From NCBI RefSeq assembly GCF_910592395.1, contig NC_088314.1, positions 7,626,001 through 7,690,000 of the forward strand: a stretch of DNA of 64,000 nucleotides, in the 5' to 3' direction. This document shows, in pieces, positions 13,628-38,543 of this stretch (positions within the stretch are counted from its first letter, which is position 1; each line of letters opens with the position of its first letter). The translations under genes were made by a program, and so were the position numbers. A model generated the notes under the pieces. It had not been told where the DNA came from. It worked only from the letters and a program-made list of their open reading frames with translations, and did no database searches. Origin of the DNA: Lineus longissimus. Its lineage: Eukaryota; Nemertea; Pilidiophora; Heteronemertea; Lineidae.

Positions 13628-15003
13628 AGATGCACTGTAAGTGGACTCGGTCGAGTGTGATTTAGCATCAAATATATTCCAGGTGTCAGATGGAAGATGC
13701 CCTCTATTTGTGACATTAGTTACTTAATTTGACCTACCTGGCTCCTTCCTCTAGACTCCCTTTAATTCTTTTTATTTCAACACTGTTGAAGTGTCACTGT
13801 TAGATCAATAAAACTGCTAATCCATTTTGCCTGGGACGTCATTTATTACAATATTAGGTGGTCTTCCTTTTATATGTGGACAATTTATTTGTACTTGTAT
13901 TTCTGTGCTTTTACTGCTGGTTCCTTATTCCCAGAAGGTAAAAAAATAACCTTAACTTGCGCAGGTAATTTCCATTCCAAGCTGCTCTCAATACCTGACT
14001 TGCCATTACATCATACTAAGTGCAACAAAAAAGATTATTCACTTTTGAATTTAAAAACTCCTGAAGCACGAATTTAAATTTTAGCTCACTTCCAGTTAGT
14101 TAACAACTGGGGCTATTGACTTGAAAGTTATTACATATGTAGGCCTATTATGAAACCTTGCAGACTAAATTTCGGCCCGGTGCGATTCCTATCAAAAACA
14201 ATATCCTGTCTGCGAGGGAGGTAACCACAATGGCCCTGGCCATTTCATCGCCAAATGTTTTGGTTTACAAAAAGTCTAGTGATGGCAATTACAGCATCCC
14301 TGCATAGATTTTTTCATATTGTTCAGAATTTTTGTTTCTCGATAATTACGAGTGTGGTTCCTCTGGTGCTGGCAATGTCTGCCACCTGTAATGATAATAG
14401 GAACTGAAATTCCTATGGTGTTGTTAATTTCAGACTTCATACTTGCGGCTACATGAAGTTGTTTATTTTAACAGATTCGGTGATTTAATCCCCACTATTG
14501 TTTTCTCTAGAATATCTTTATTTGATGTCATCTTCCAAAAGAAGCAAAACTATAGAATCATATATTCAAAAGGAGATTAAATTTCATTGGTTTCATTGTA
14601 CTCCATTTGTGTATAATTGTACAGATAGTTTAGTGGTTAACGTAAATGTCCCCTTCAGGAACTCTCTCAGTTATTGTCTGAGAATGTACTCAAGCTTTTA
14701 TAATAAAAAGACTCTAGTCATCTAATAGTTAATAGATGAAAATCACCCACCCTTTCAGATTAATGGCTATATGCTGCCCATACCATGACTAGACAATAGT
14801 TAACAGTTAAGTCTTGTGCCGAAAGTTGAGTACTGTGGAAACCTTGTTGCCTAAAAAATACTTTAATCTTTTTATTGATCGTTGATACCAGTTGTCTGTG
14901 CGTGTATGTGTGTGTGAGTTTTCTATGGTTTTAAATGTAAATAAAGTCCCACAGTCTTGTCAAATTTTCATCAGGCTTGTTTTCATTATTTCTTCAGTCT
15001 ATA

Positions 15004-15525
15004 AGAACCAGGACATTCTTCCTCAGTCGTTTTGCTTCTGTGCTCCAAAGATGTGAAAAAGGAACGTACTCTTAAAGTACAATTGATAGGCAACGATTCC
15101 ACACAGAGGGGGTTAATTTTGAGAGAAAAAATGTATATCCATTTCATGAGGCAGAAATTTTGCAAAACAAAATATTCCCACGGTCAGAGCCAAACGGGAT
15201 GAGAGGGTTAATAGAAACCTTGTTCCTAGGAAAAAGTAAAAAATTTCTTAATACATTACATCTGCAATTTTATGTTTTTGATCCTGTGTACCAGGTTGTT
15301 TAGTAACCCTCGCAGCCCGTTTGGCTCGGACCGTGGGAATATTCTTTTTGTAGGAATTTTCATCGTTTGGGAGTGTATTCAACTTTTATGGCGATATTAA
15401 CCCCATCTGGGCTGGTGGCCTCTACTATACTGTCTGTCAAGAAATGCTGTATTGAGTGACGCAGCATCCTCCTCCTTAGAACCAGGACATTCTTGCTCCA
15501 TTTGCCTCTGTGCTGCAAGGAACGT
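15004..15525. repeat. Inverted repeat nested between direct repeats
   Basis: A ~100-bp left arm (15109-15210) returns as reverse complement at about 15304-15405. The best-matched part is ATATTCCCACGGTC with GAGCCAAACGGG. Outside the arms, a ~60-bp direct repeat starting AGAACCAGGACATTCTT occurs at 15004-15067 and 15478-15525. The loop of about 93 bp has no coding sign. Confidence 0.6.
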
Positions 15526-15952
15526 CTGCCGGCCTACATCTAGCTTGCGGAGGCAAAGACGTCGACCTGGTACTGAGCCATGTTGACCAGAGGTGACATC
15601 TGTTTACATCTTGGTGGTTGTGGCGCAGACAGAGACCAGTGATATCATCTCTGTTGATTTAGCAAGCTCTGGTCTTGGGGAAACTATTGCAAAAAACCTT
15701 ATTGAGCTATCTCTGTTAGATTTTTTTCCTGGGAGTCTGACAAAGGGTGTTTGGGAGTGAAACTTGGGTGTTGAAAGTGTTAAAAGCTCAACAAATTGAA
15801 AAACTGAAGATATTCTATCGAACTGCTTTTTATTCTTTGAAACTAATCTACATGCTGGAAGCATTCAAACATGGCAAAGTTTAGCTGCCCTACAATTATG
15901 TGACTACTGTTTCATGTTAGTTTATATGAGGTGTTACTAAATGCTTAATAAC

Positions 15953-16518
15953 CAGCAGAACCTCTCTATTGAGGACACCCTTGACAAATGCTGTCCTGTT
16001 TACAGAGGTTGATTGGAATAGAAAAAAAACCTGGGACCAATCACACAGTGATCCACACACACAGCAAGATCATTCTAATCTTCAGATTTTTCTCAAAAAA
16101 ACCCCCAGAATCCCATATTTCTGCCCTTAAATGTGCCCAAAAAATAAGGTAAAGTGGTCAATTAAAGCCCTGGTATATTTATAGCCTCTGTGTAATTAGT
16201 GAGTACAGCGAAAAGTTTACCAAAACTGAGTGTATCCCAGGGTTTTTATATATAATAATCGCACGAGTTAAAAATTCTAATAGTTCTAGTGCTCGAATTC
16301 ATAGCTAAAAACTTACAAGTAGTAAAAGTCCTTTTGCATTGATACTTATTTTTACAAACAGCAAATCATTCATGACTGGAATACAGAACCTACCTATTAA
16401 GGTCACCCCAAGAATAGCGAGGTGTCCTGATTATAGAGGTCAAACTGAATTGAAATGATAAGTTAGTCACCAAAACAATGTCCTCAATCGAGGGGGAATC
16501 CTGCTGTAGGTTATACTG
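15953..16518. mobile_element. Decayed TIR element, pogo/Tigger-like ends (tentative)
   Basis: The left end CAGCAGAACCTCTCTATTGAGGACACC resembles, in inverse, the right end around 16483-16518 (GTCCTCAATCGAGGGGGA ... TATACTG). The interior repeats the same theme (GAGGTGTCCTGATTATAGAGG near 16420-16440). The CAGTAGAACCTC-type start is reminiscent of pogo/Tigger ends, but that family call is a guess. Related fragments lie near 47930, 51975 and 54440. Confidence 0.35.
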
Positions 16519-18909
16519 TATTTCAATTATAAATGTCAATGGTCACTTTTTATCAAGTAAAAGAACATCTCGTAGAAAATAAAGTGTGACGTGACACACA
16601 CACAGTGACCTCGCAACGACTGCCGGTTCTATTACACCACCACTGAAAACATTACCCTGTTTTTGTTACCCTGACATTTTTTTACCATAAACATGTGTTG
16701 TCACAAAACCCTAAAGACCAAGTTAATAGAGCAAGAGACTGGGAAACATGAATAAAGACAAATAAATGTTTTTACTTCAGTTCTGTCCAAAAATGCCTTG
16801 AGTGAAAATGTACATGAGTTTAGAGTAAAAGCATTTACAAGCCATTTATATTCATATCACCCAATATGACCCATTGCTACAACACACTGAATTCCACATG
16901 TTCTTACAAACAACTGGTTCTAGATCAGAATACAATGCAGCTTTTAGGCACAGCTGTGGTGTCATCATGAACAAATTCTGCAACACAAATAGCCAATTAC
17001 CTTCTTATCCCCCCCCCCCCCAATTATTGGTGCAAAACCTGTGCATTCCAACCGTACAAATATAAACATACTTTGATAATTTATTAGCGAAAACTGGCCT
17101 AAACAATGTCAGACTAGAAGATTTGATCAGAAGACCTTCCGGCCTTTAAAAGAAACAAGGGTATCCATACTGAATTGTTTCCGCAACCCTCTGGGTGTTT
17201 ACGCCTTTGGCTCTGTAACTACACATGTTTTTACAGACTACGTTAGTGAAGTCATCAGAGTGTTATTAATTGGAGGGCCAAGTCGATATCATGATATTTG
17301 AACACCAAACACCGACTCTGAACACGTGACAAAAATGTGGATGGCACACATCAATGTAAACTTCACACCAGTGACTTTACTGCTTTCAGTCACAAATCTT
17401 GTGATAACACACAGTATAATACTTTTTAGTCATATATTACATTGAAACACATCACTATGACATACTTAATCTATGTCAACAAAAAACACTCCTACACTGC
17501 CATTATTCATTGTTATTGAGCTTTCTATACAAACATATCAAACTTTATACAAATATATATGACTAAAAAGATAGATGAGAGAGACAGATAGAAAAAGTTA
17601 GCTTTTTAAATGTACACAACAGGCTCTTCAGGGATGAGAATAACCTACAGAAATTTGTGAAAATTCACTTTCAATATAATACTTCATGACAACACTGTTC
17701 AAAGAGATGTAGAAACTTTCAAGACCAGGAAAATATATTTTGGGCCATAAAAATCCAGAAATCGGGATAATTTCAGAGGATTCTCACCCATGATACTGTC
17801 AAAGACATGATCTGCAGTGACTCAAACGTGAGGTATGAGACTAGGAGGATATTGACTTTTTTACTGACTTCATATTGGGGGATGCCCTAGTTATAGCTGA
17901 ATTACAGTATTACCCGAGAAATCTAGCACCTGTACCCATTTCGATGCGCCCCACCTATTATCATAAACTAGTTGCTGATTAAATAGCACCATAAATACGC
18001 TACACGAACTATATAGACAATAACTTAGTCACGATACTCTACCCTTTACTACACTGGCCCCTGAAATAAGCATTTCAAATCTAAGAAAGAGGCGTTTGAA
18101 ATCTCATTTTGGTCTCTGATTGTTTGTTATCATTTCAAGATGACACAGAAACAGCCCTTGTCATATCAATAACTTAACAGAAGGTGAATAAGGAAATTCC
18201 GGTTTGTTCGTTCAAAATTTTATATTTTTTAAAATTGACGTTGAGATTTTCCATTATGCATTGAATATAATTTTTACAGGTGAAAGGACAGGTTTATGAT
18301 AAGATGATTAAAAGAATCTGTCCTATATATATTTTAGCCCATGACGAAGGAGTCTTCATCGAAGGAATAGATAAAATTTCTTCGACAAAACCAAGCTGCC
18401 AGTGTTGAACACATGGATAATGATGACATCACTTGATACGACATACCACGTATGACATCATTTCCTCGTCACTAAAAGCAGCTTCTGTGAACGACGATCT
18501 CTGATTTTTTCATAGTCTAACTTTTTATTGTAATGGTTTAACATTATTATCATGTCAACTTCAAAACGGTCAACACTGCCAGTTGACACGCAATTTTCAT
18601 TTACAGGGATAATTCCCCACGTAAACGTCAACAATGTACAGGCACTGAACAGGCCTTTAAATAGTCACACAAGGAGACACAACACAAGCAATAAGCCACA
18701 TGAAACCTGAGTTAAGCATAGCACTAAAGGCAAACACACTGAATGCAATTTTACATATGAATGTTCTGTATCCATGCTTGCAGCGTGAAATAAAAAATAA
18801 CGTGTCAGATGCAAACGCCTATTGCCCAGTTGAGTACATGTATAGCAACTTGCAATGCTTGAGGAGCAAAAAGTCAATGGGCCGGTAGCGTGTGTATTGT
18901 TTTAGTACG
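16519..18909. other. No gene recognised
   Basis: AT-rich DNA with no convincing exon. A C homopolymer sits at about 17010-17021. It might contain distal 3' UTR of the minus-strand SLC6 gene, since a TTTATT (AATAAA on the minus strand) occurs near 18523, but nothing ties it to that gene. Confidence 0.4.
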
Positions 18910-19533
18910 TAAGGCTGATGTTACATAGGAATGAGCTACTCACGCCACATTTTTCATCGACTCATTTTCACGTGTCACTCCTCATTTGTCACGAGTGACC
19001 GCGGCGGTTTACATACAGATCATTTTTCGCTCGTTCATTTGTCACTTGGATTTTCTCGGCGACGCACATGGACTCAGAAGAAGAGATGGCAGCCATGCTG
19101 CTCCTGATGGAGAATAGAAAACGAAAGCGGAGGCGACGGACGAGAACAATGTGGTACACAAAAGTGCTGCATTTTTGCATTTTTTGTTTCTCATTTCCAA
19201 TCGAAATTAGCTATTGTATTAATGTGTAAACTAATGAAAATGCCGAAAAGTAGCTATACTCACAGTTTCGAAGGCGATATCACTACAAATGCACATGGAC
19301 GTCCACTTTCTTTGCCAGCTCATTTCACAAAGAATGAACATGTCCATTCATCGCCTCACGCGTGAAATGACATGAAATGACGTGAGGCGACGAATGCGGG
19401 CAAAACTTACAAAATTCACTTCAATGAGAACAGGTCAATAGGTTTTCCAATGTCCATTCATCAGCTCACGAATGACAAGTGACAAATGAGTCGTGAGTCG
19501 ATGAAACGTGAGGTCTATGTAACTTCAGCCTTA
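18910..19533 (+). mobile_element. PIF/Harbinger-type non-autonomous element
   Basis: Long imperfect terminal inverted repeats: the left end TAAGGCTGATGTTACATAG (18910) mirrors the right end CTATGTAACTTCAGCCTTA (19533). Both continue inward with matching CTCACG, CATCGACTCA and ATTTGTCAC blocks. The outermost TAA/TTA triplets fit a TWA-type target, though as exact direct duplications they differ by one base or belong to the TIR. Just inside the left TIR lies a short frame (19068-19229) resembling the start of Harbinger transposases, so this looks like an internally deleted copy. The match is by eye; the class call is moderate. Confidence 0.6.
19068..19229 (+). pseudogene. Truncated Harbinger-transposase-like N-terminus
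   Basis: A 53-codon frame starts MDSEEEMAAMLLLMEN and runs into a very basic block KRKRRRRTRTMW. Harbinger transposases commonly open with an acidic, Met/Leu-rich stretch followed by an Arg-rich block and an aromatic residue. After about residue 32 the frame becomes nondescript and stops, with none of the DDE catalytic core, as expected if the rest was deleted. It sits inside the TIR element at 18910-19533 in the orientation expected for a transposase. Confidence 0.45.
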
Positions 19534-20417
19534 TGTCAGGCCTATCGGGATGCCCCCCCCCCCCCCAGAAATGAACATAAGGCCTCACTGACGGATTTTT
19601 TGAATAACCTCAGCTGGGCAATAGGCGTATAAAAATCGTATCCAGTGTGTTCCTATACCCTTCTCAAAATTAAACATATTTTTTCAATAAAAAATATTGA
19701 ACACATGCAAATGTTTTCTGGATGAATCGCAAGAAACGTTCCATCCTCTATTCATGACAAGAAAGAATGTTAAGATAATAATTTTCAATAATACCGGGTT
19801 TCCACCAAAAGAAATGTGTCGAGTAAGCAAAAAATTGAGCACTAGAAGAAATACTGTGTCGATAGGTTTAAGCCAGATGAGTAGAACCTGTCCTACATGG
19901 ACCTATCATTGTACAGGTGCGCCTTAACTGGCTTAAACCAACTGACACAGTATGTCAGAGAATGTAGCAAATCTGCACAGCAGGCCTACTCTAGGACTGA
20001 GAAATGTGAATACAATTGAATACAATATACTAATACATTATCAGCACATAAGGATGACTATAGTACAAATCAGTGAAGATTGTCATGAATGTATTATAGT
20101 TAGTTACACAGTTCCAGTATATATTTGGAAACGCCCTCAGAAGAAAGAAGACAGGCTGGATTCCTTACAGGATATGACCGTTGTGACAGATTGTCAAACT
20201 GGCGTCAAATCTGTTACAGCTCCTGTGTACAGGGGGCGCAGCAGATAAACACTAATGCGAACACATTAGTGTGTACGATTTCTGGCGTATCTTAGTATTG
20301 CCCTCTATACATCAACTCTGTTAATACTATCCATTTTTGAAGGTCTACAATTATTTGCACCATTTTCATTTCAAACAAGTTAATAAATACACAACAAACA
20401 AAAAACGAGTCCCACAA

Positions 20418-21392
20418 GTATGGCAAGCCAAAGCGGAATTTATTCAAGACTTTAGAATAACCATTCAAGAAGTTAAATATAAGTTCAAGAAGGAAATATA
20501 TGTTCAAGACTAAAATATGTTCAACCTTGAATCAAATGTTTTCAACCTTAAATAAAATATGTTCAACCTTGAACAAAATATGTTCAACCTTGAATAAAAT
20601 ATGTCCAACCTTGAACAAAATATATTCAACCTTGAACAAAATATATTTAACCTTGAACAAAATATATTCAAGACTCACGTGACCATATTCAAGACTCACG
20701 TGACCATATTCAAGACGCACGTGACCACAAAATTGATGACGTAGAGCGTAGAATCTGTGGTACTTCTGATGCGTTCTGTTTCACGACGTGATTGATTGCC
20801 TGTATAGCCTTAACACTCAAACATGTCAAAAGACAACGAGAATCCTATACAGTGGTATGAAAGGTGAGAGGCATTGCGCATTTTGAACCTATAATTTGCC
20901 TGATATGTCTGTGAAACATGTATCGACTCTGACATTCACTCGGCATCCATGTCATGATGTGTAGGATTACAGTACATGTCAGGTGTAGGCGGCTAGGTAC
21001 GTGTACAACCATGTGTCAAAACCTTCGTGCGAACAATTCGAGCTCCGAAACGCAACACAAGTACCATGGGTTCGGGAAAGTCTGGACGCGGGTTCGGGAA
21101 AGTCCGTAAAGCATCAAAACATGAGCAACTACGTCATCAATTTTGTGGTCACGTGCGTCTTGAATATGGTCACGTGAGTCTTGAATATATTTTGTTCAAG
21201 GTTGAATATATTTTGTTCAAGGTTGGACATATTTTATTCAAGGTTGAACATATTTTATTCAAGGTTGAAAACATTTGATTCAAGGTTGAACATATTTTAG
21301 TCTTGAACATATATTTCCTTCTTGAACTTATATTTAACTTCTTGAATGGTAATTCTAAAGTCTTGAATAAATTCCGCTTTGGCTTGCCATAC
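20418..21392. repeat. Long palindrome with 21-bp tandem repeats in both arms
   Basis: Left arm about 20418-20744 and right arm about 21129-21392 are reverse complements apart from copy-number differences. The outer edges read GTATGGCAAGCCAAAGCGG and its inverse. Each arm holds a tandem array of a ~21-bp unit like TTCAACCTTGAATAAAATATG, then two or three copies of a unit reading TATTCAAGACTCACGTGACCA. The left arm has more units. The inner edge is ACAAAATTGATGACGTAG and its inverse, and the spacer is ~385 bp. Because 21 is divisible by 3, both strands stay open as heptad repeats, which is a by-product and not evidence of a protein. Consistent with a foldback-type transposable element. Confidence 0.8.
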
Positions 21393-21864
21393 ACAAGGCT
21401 GTTCATCCCTTTTTCCTTGTCCAATACATTATTATAAATACAACTTCAGCTGACGCAAGTCATCAATTAATTACAGCCAAACTACCACAGATAAGCCATT
21501 TCAAGTCAACAAATTTTAAGCCACTCATTGAAAATGTCCACCTTCTTACAGTTGCTGAACAGCAACAGTCACATTTGAAACTTATCGGAAGCCAATCTTC
21601 AAGCAAACCTCGAGGAGAGCTTCTACCAATGAGTTTTCAGAAAGTTGTAATAAATCAAGAGCTGTACCATTATTAACATGGTAAACTAATTAGACTGACA
21701 GTACACAATTAGCCTGGCTCATCCGATCAGCTTATACATGCAATAATTCTAAAAATTCACTCCGCTGAAATCGCTCTGATGAAGCCAGCTTGGACGCATC
21801 ACATCTTTCCCGATATCGCAATGACTGTTGCCAGCAAACTACACGGACCTATGACATCATGGTG

Positions 21865-34790
<12,926 letters not shown>

Positions 34791-37079
34791 GGATGGTTCA
34801 AATTCAAACACAATCCTTGAGGTCTTCAAAATTATCAAAATGTAAACAAACCAAAAAAACACACTGCAATACTATACAAAATGTACAGGGCAGGATAGAA
34901 AAGTCGGATTTCACAGTAGCAATAACAAATCGGTTCGTCCCTATTACTGTCACTTGCTGCCTGCTAGGTTTCTTTTGGTGAGTGAAGTGAGGTGGCGACG
35001 AAGTTACTTGTTGGTAATGCATGTAAAATTGTTTGATTATAGTTGTTATGATGACGAAAATAGGCCGCAAAATGACTCGACTGAATAACAAGCACAGGTC
35101 GATTGAAGGTGAATGGCCATGCCGCATGGAACGAAGCGTTTATAAAATACGGAACGGACCTGGAACTGGCCAAAACACAAGTAGCGACACAGTCGGAATA
35201 ATCTAAAACGAAATCAGCGCCTCTAGGGTCTCGTTAGAGAGTTTTTCCCGAATGTACGCGATGATGACGTGCCTTTTATGACGGATTCCAAGGTTTTACT
35301 AGGACCTGTCTAGGATTGGGGACAGGCAAAGACATACAGAGTTGTGACCTTTGGTGTCAATTCTGAAGCTTAATCTTCTTCAAATGGATTCGAGGGAGAG
35401 GATGGTAAAGACAAAGCAACACTTGTGATCAGGAGAAGAATTATAAATCTTTACAGCTGTAACAGACGGCTTAAATTTCTGCGATGAGTGGTATATAAAA
35501 AGTCTACCCATTTTCAACTCCCCGTTCTCCAGCGTTCCGGAACAGGCGAACACGTTCCCGAGTTCCCGAATAGTCATTCTCCAAGCGTCGTCAATGGTGA
35601 TCATCATCTTCCAGTTTTTCTCACTCGACCTACTGACTCTGCCACAGTTGGCTCGCCAGCAAAAGGGGGCAAAATTCAATCAAATTAAATATTTGGCCAA
35701 AATTACGGTTGTAAACCCATTTGGCAAACTAAAAGGGCACCGTTACAAAATGGTTCAAATTTTGATCAAATTGATGCTAGAGACAGAGACAATGGCACAT
35801 CCTATCCAGGCGACTGCATCAATTTTATTCTATCATGTCGTCACAAGTTGGTAAATTTTTGATGATATTTCTTCAGTATTTGCTCTGCACTTTGAGGTGT
35901 TATTATTCCGAAGTATTCCTCCTCCAAGGCTGGATATGAGCATCTTACGCGCCACTTCAGATAGACCCCAATCGAGTTTATTTGGGTGGTGACTTCGCCG
36001 TCTTCGACAAGTTCGATATGTGATACAATACTAGTATTCGGATTAACGATTATCATGGAGTTAACAGTTTACAACACACGTAAATCCTTGATTTGAAATT
36101 CGACCACAAGTTAGTTAAAATGGAATTTAATTACATTCATTTACTAATTCATGAATAAATAGTTAATTAGCAACCAATTAAAAGCCGGGAATTAAGAGCG
36201 TAACGCCCCCAAGGAGAACCTCCATTCCAATTATGAGCTGCGGACTCGTCCCAAACATGAACCTTATTATCCTATAGCCCCTAACGCAGTCAGGGTTTTC
36301 ATAAGAGACAAATCCTTGGTGGTCAAGATGCGTCCCAACCCAAGCTTCAAGTATGCTAATTGATTACAAATATATCAATTAGCTATTTTATTAGGCCAAT
36401 GACAATTAATTGGACACTGATTAGATTATACCTTACTATGCTAGTCTGCCCAGTCAGTGATTGCTTGTCACGACGAGAATACTAAACAAAGGCGGCAAAC
36501 AAGATACTATGTACAAGTATACGCGTATTGGAATTTCATTAAAAGCAGAAAAAATATTGACTTTATTGCTATATATTTGTCCCACGCAATGCCTAAGCTT
36601 TAATCGAATTCAAGGCACTTTTATTTTGCTCAACTTTGTTGCAACAACTTACAAATGTGATCGTATCGAAGAAATCTTTAATTTTTTGTCTTGTTGAGGT
36701 GACCTGAAAGGAATATGAATTAGTCACACAAAACAACGTACATGTAATCTGAAGGTATTTCAGGTCTGTTGAATGGAATGAACTTCGAGTGAGATTCGCT
36801 GTGCCCTCCCATGTCTCAACCTGTGTTGTTGGTAACGACAGGCGGAAGCGGAAAATCTCGCCATTGGATACCACACCGTGCTTATGCCCTTTTTAGTAGG
36901 CCCTATACGCTCTAATCCAAATCCGTGGATTAAAAGGACAAAAGCGTTGTCCAAATAGCAACCAAAGCTTTGGTAAATTTTGTTGTAAACTCCGGAGACC
37001 ATTCTAAGCATTTCTCTAGGACGAAGCAGACCGTCTTTTTCTCACTCTCCTACTTTCGTTGCCGAAAACAATCATCAAA
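34791..37079. other. Divergent intergenic region between SLC6 and caveolin genes
   Basis: The region should hold the promoters of the minus-strand SLC6 gene and the plus-strand caveolin gene, which are transcribed away from each other. I found no clear TATA box. Three minus-strand frames (near 36874-36730, 36056-35841, 35679-35380) have fairly protein-like composition but no recognised family and no splice sites I could join with confidence. Confidence 0.4.
35841..36056 (-). CDS. Possible small protein or exon, 71 codons, unrecognised
   Basis: The frame opens MIIVNPNTSIVSHIELVEDG and is mixed and hydrophilic, without low-complexity sequence, signal peptide or membrane segment. It contains a WRVRCSYPALEEEYFG stretch and a Lys-rich C-terminus. 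Its even codon use makes chance less likely than for most short frames nearby, but I cannot name a family. It could be a lone exon of a gene running on the minus strand with the frame at 35679-35380, or chance. Confidence 0.2.
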   Translation of the reverse strand: MIIVNPNTSIVSHIELVEDGEVTTQINSIGVYLKWRVRCSYPALEEEYFGIITPQSAEQILKKYHQKFTNL

Positions 37080-37917
37080 ATGTCTGACGGCCCAGATATG
37101 GAGAATCGTGACCCTAACAGCATCAATGACCATCTTCAGGTAAAAAGTCACATTTTAAAAATAATTCTATGACATTTTCGTCCCGCTTGGTGTAATAAGT
37201 CACCTTAGCTACGAGTACATAGTTGATTTATCCCAATCAGGGATTCCAATCCCCAGCCAGGGAGAGGATATCAGAGAGTTTCAGAGAGCGTTACGTTAAC
37301 TGATGTATATCATCTGTTCCTAAACACTCGTCATCCCAAAACCAACATCATTATTCTTCCGTCAATTTGGCGACCATGCTTATCACGTTGAAGTTAGCGC
37401 CACATCTCGCTTCGTGTTTATGCCGTTGCTCAGCACTGAGAGCAAGTCAGTGTAGAAGTAAAAATGTCGCTTGGTTTCGTTGTTTCAAAAGGCGAATAAT
37501 TTTACTTCAAATTACTTAGCACCTGACAGAATTCTCACCACATTACTTAATTAAATGAAATCGATTTTAAACCAAATTCTTTTCGCCTTCCAGGTCACCT
37601 TCGAAGACGTCTTCGCCGAGCCCGACCACGCCCACAGTCTCGACTGCGTGTGGAGGAACTCCTACAAGTGCTTCAACTGCACCAAGAACTGCTGCTACCT
37701 CGCCCTCACTACCCTCTGCAGTATCTTCGTAGCCTTCTGCTGGGCCTGCGAGTTTGCCACTCTGACTTTCTACCACGTCTGGTACGTCACACCATGTTTC
37801 AAGGTCTGCGAGGTCGAACTCGGCTGCTGCAAGAAATTCTACTCACTCTGCATGCGATGCGCTTTGGATCCTCTTTGTGAAGCATGCGGTTTATTATTTA
37901 GTGCCTTCAAGAAATAA
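37080..37917 (+). CDS. CAV-like: Caveolin, two coding exons, 127 aa, cysteine-rich
   Basis: Exon 1 is 37080-37139 (20 codons, donor CAG|GTAAAA) and exon 2 is 37594-37917 (acceptor TTCCAG|GTC, phase 0, stop TAA). Caveolins are hairpin membrane proteins that oligomerise to coat caveolae. Visible: the signature FEDVFAEP (residues ~23-30), where vertebrates have FEDVIAEP; a scaffolding-like segment DCVWRNSYKCFNCTKNCCYL; a hydrophobic intramembrane hairpin with FATLTFYHVWYVTPC; and a C-terminal DPLCEACGLLFSAFKK corresponding to the vertebrate DPLFEAVG. The N-terminal region is much shorter than the 178-aa human caveolin-1. Exon 2 encodes 16 cysteines in 107 residues against three in human caveolin-1. 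It is divergent from the SLC6 gene and convergent with the opine dehydrogenase gene. Possible poly(A) signals are at 38283 and 38404. Confidence 0.9.
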
Positions 37918-38403
37918 ACTCAGGAACTGCCAACAGGACAGCTTTAAAGAACAAAATGCCATTTACCATTATGATAACGCTACGACACCATGTTTTTGAA
38001 AACATTGGACTCAATTTTCCATTGATCTCTTCAATTTTTTAATTCTGTAGTCATCGTAATTGCGACAATCTTGTCACGTTTTCTGCAATTTGTAAAAGTG
38101 CAGGACTGTGAGAGTAGTGAATTTGTAACTGTTTTTGGAACACGTGCTCTTGTCATGCGCAATGAAATGCGCCGAGTTTTAATGATACCGGATTAGTAGA
38201 CTGGGGTGAATGATGCCAAGAAAAGCAGAAATCTCCAGCCATTTCGGATGTCAATAAGTTACCGTCGATCTTGCGATATTTAAATAAACCCATCGGAGAA
38301 ATAATGACCAATTCTTTGCTGACGACGACTGCATCACATCATGATGTGATTGTTAAAAGCAAGAGTGATTTATATCCCAACTTGAATAATTTATAACTAA
38401 TGA

Positions 38404-38418
38404 AATAAATTATTTATT
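38404..38418. terminator. Back-to-back poly(A) signals of two convergent genes
   Basis: The 15-base palindrome AATAAATTATTTATT gives AATAAA on each strand. It lies about 490 bp past the caveolin stop and about 465 bp past the opine dehydrogenase stop, so one short site could serve both transcripts. Use of the site is inferred. Confidence 0.35.
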
Positions 38419-38543
38419 GTCAACAAAACCTTGCTTCGACTGATTTCTTAAGGAGGTGGTTGCCCGAGAAATGCTAAGTTGTGACGGCCGTATGGGGATA
38501 ATATGAAAATCTACGTTCTACCATAAAAAAGAACAAAATTGCT

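Noticed and set aside
13351-13716. Minus-strand frame of 121 codons
   Set aside because: It runs through the inverted repeat at 13263-13627 and has no protein-like features.
20500-21424. Heptad-repeat open frames on both strands (for example repeated STLNKIC and ILFKVEH units)
   Set aside because: They are the direct result of 21-bp tandem repeats in a palindrome and are open on both strands; no sign of a real protein.
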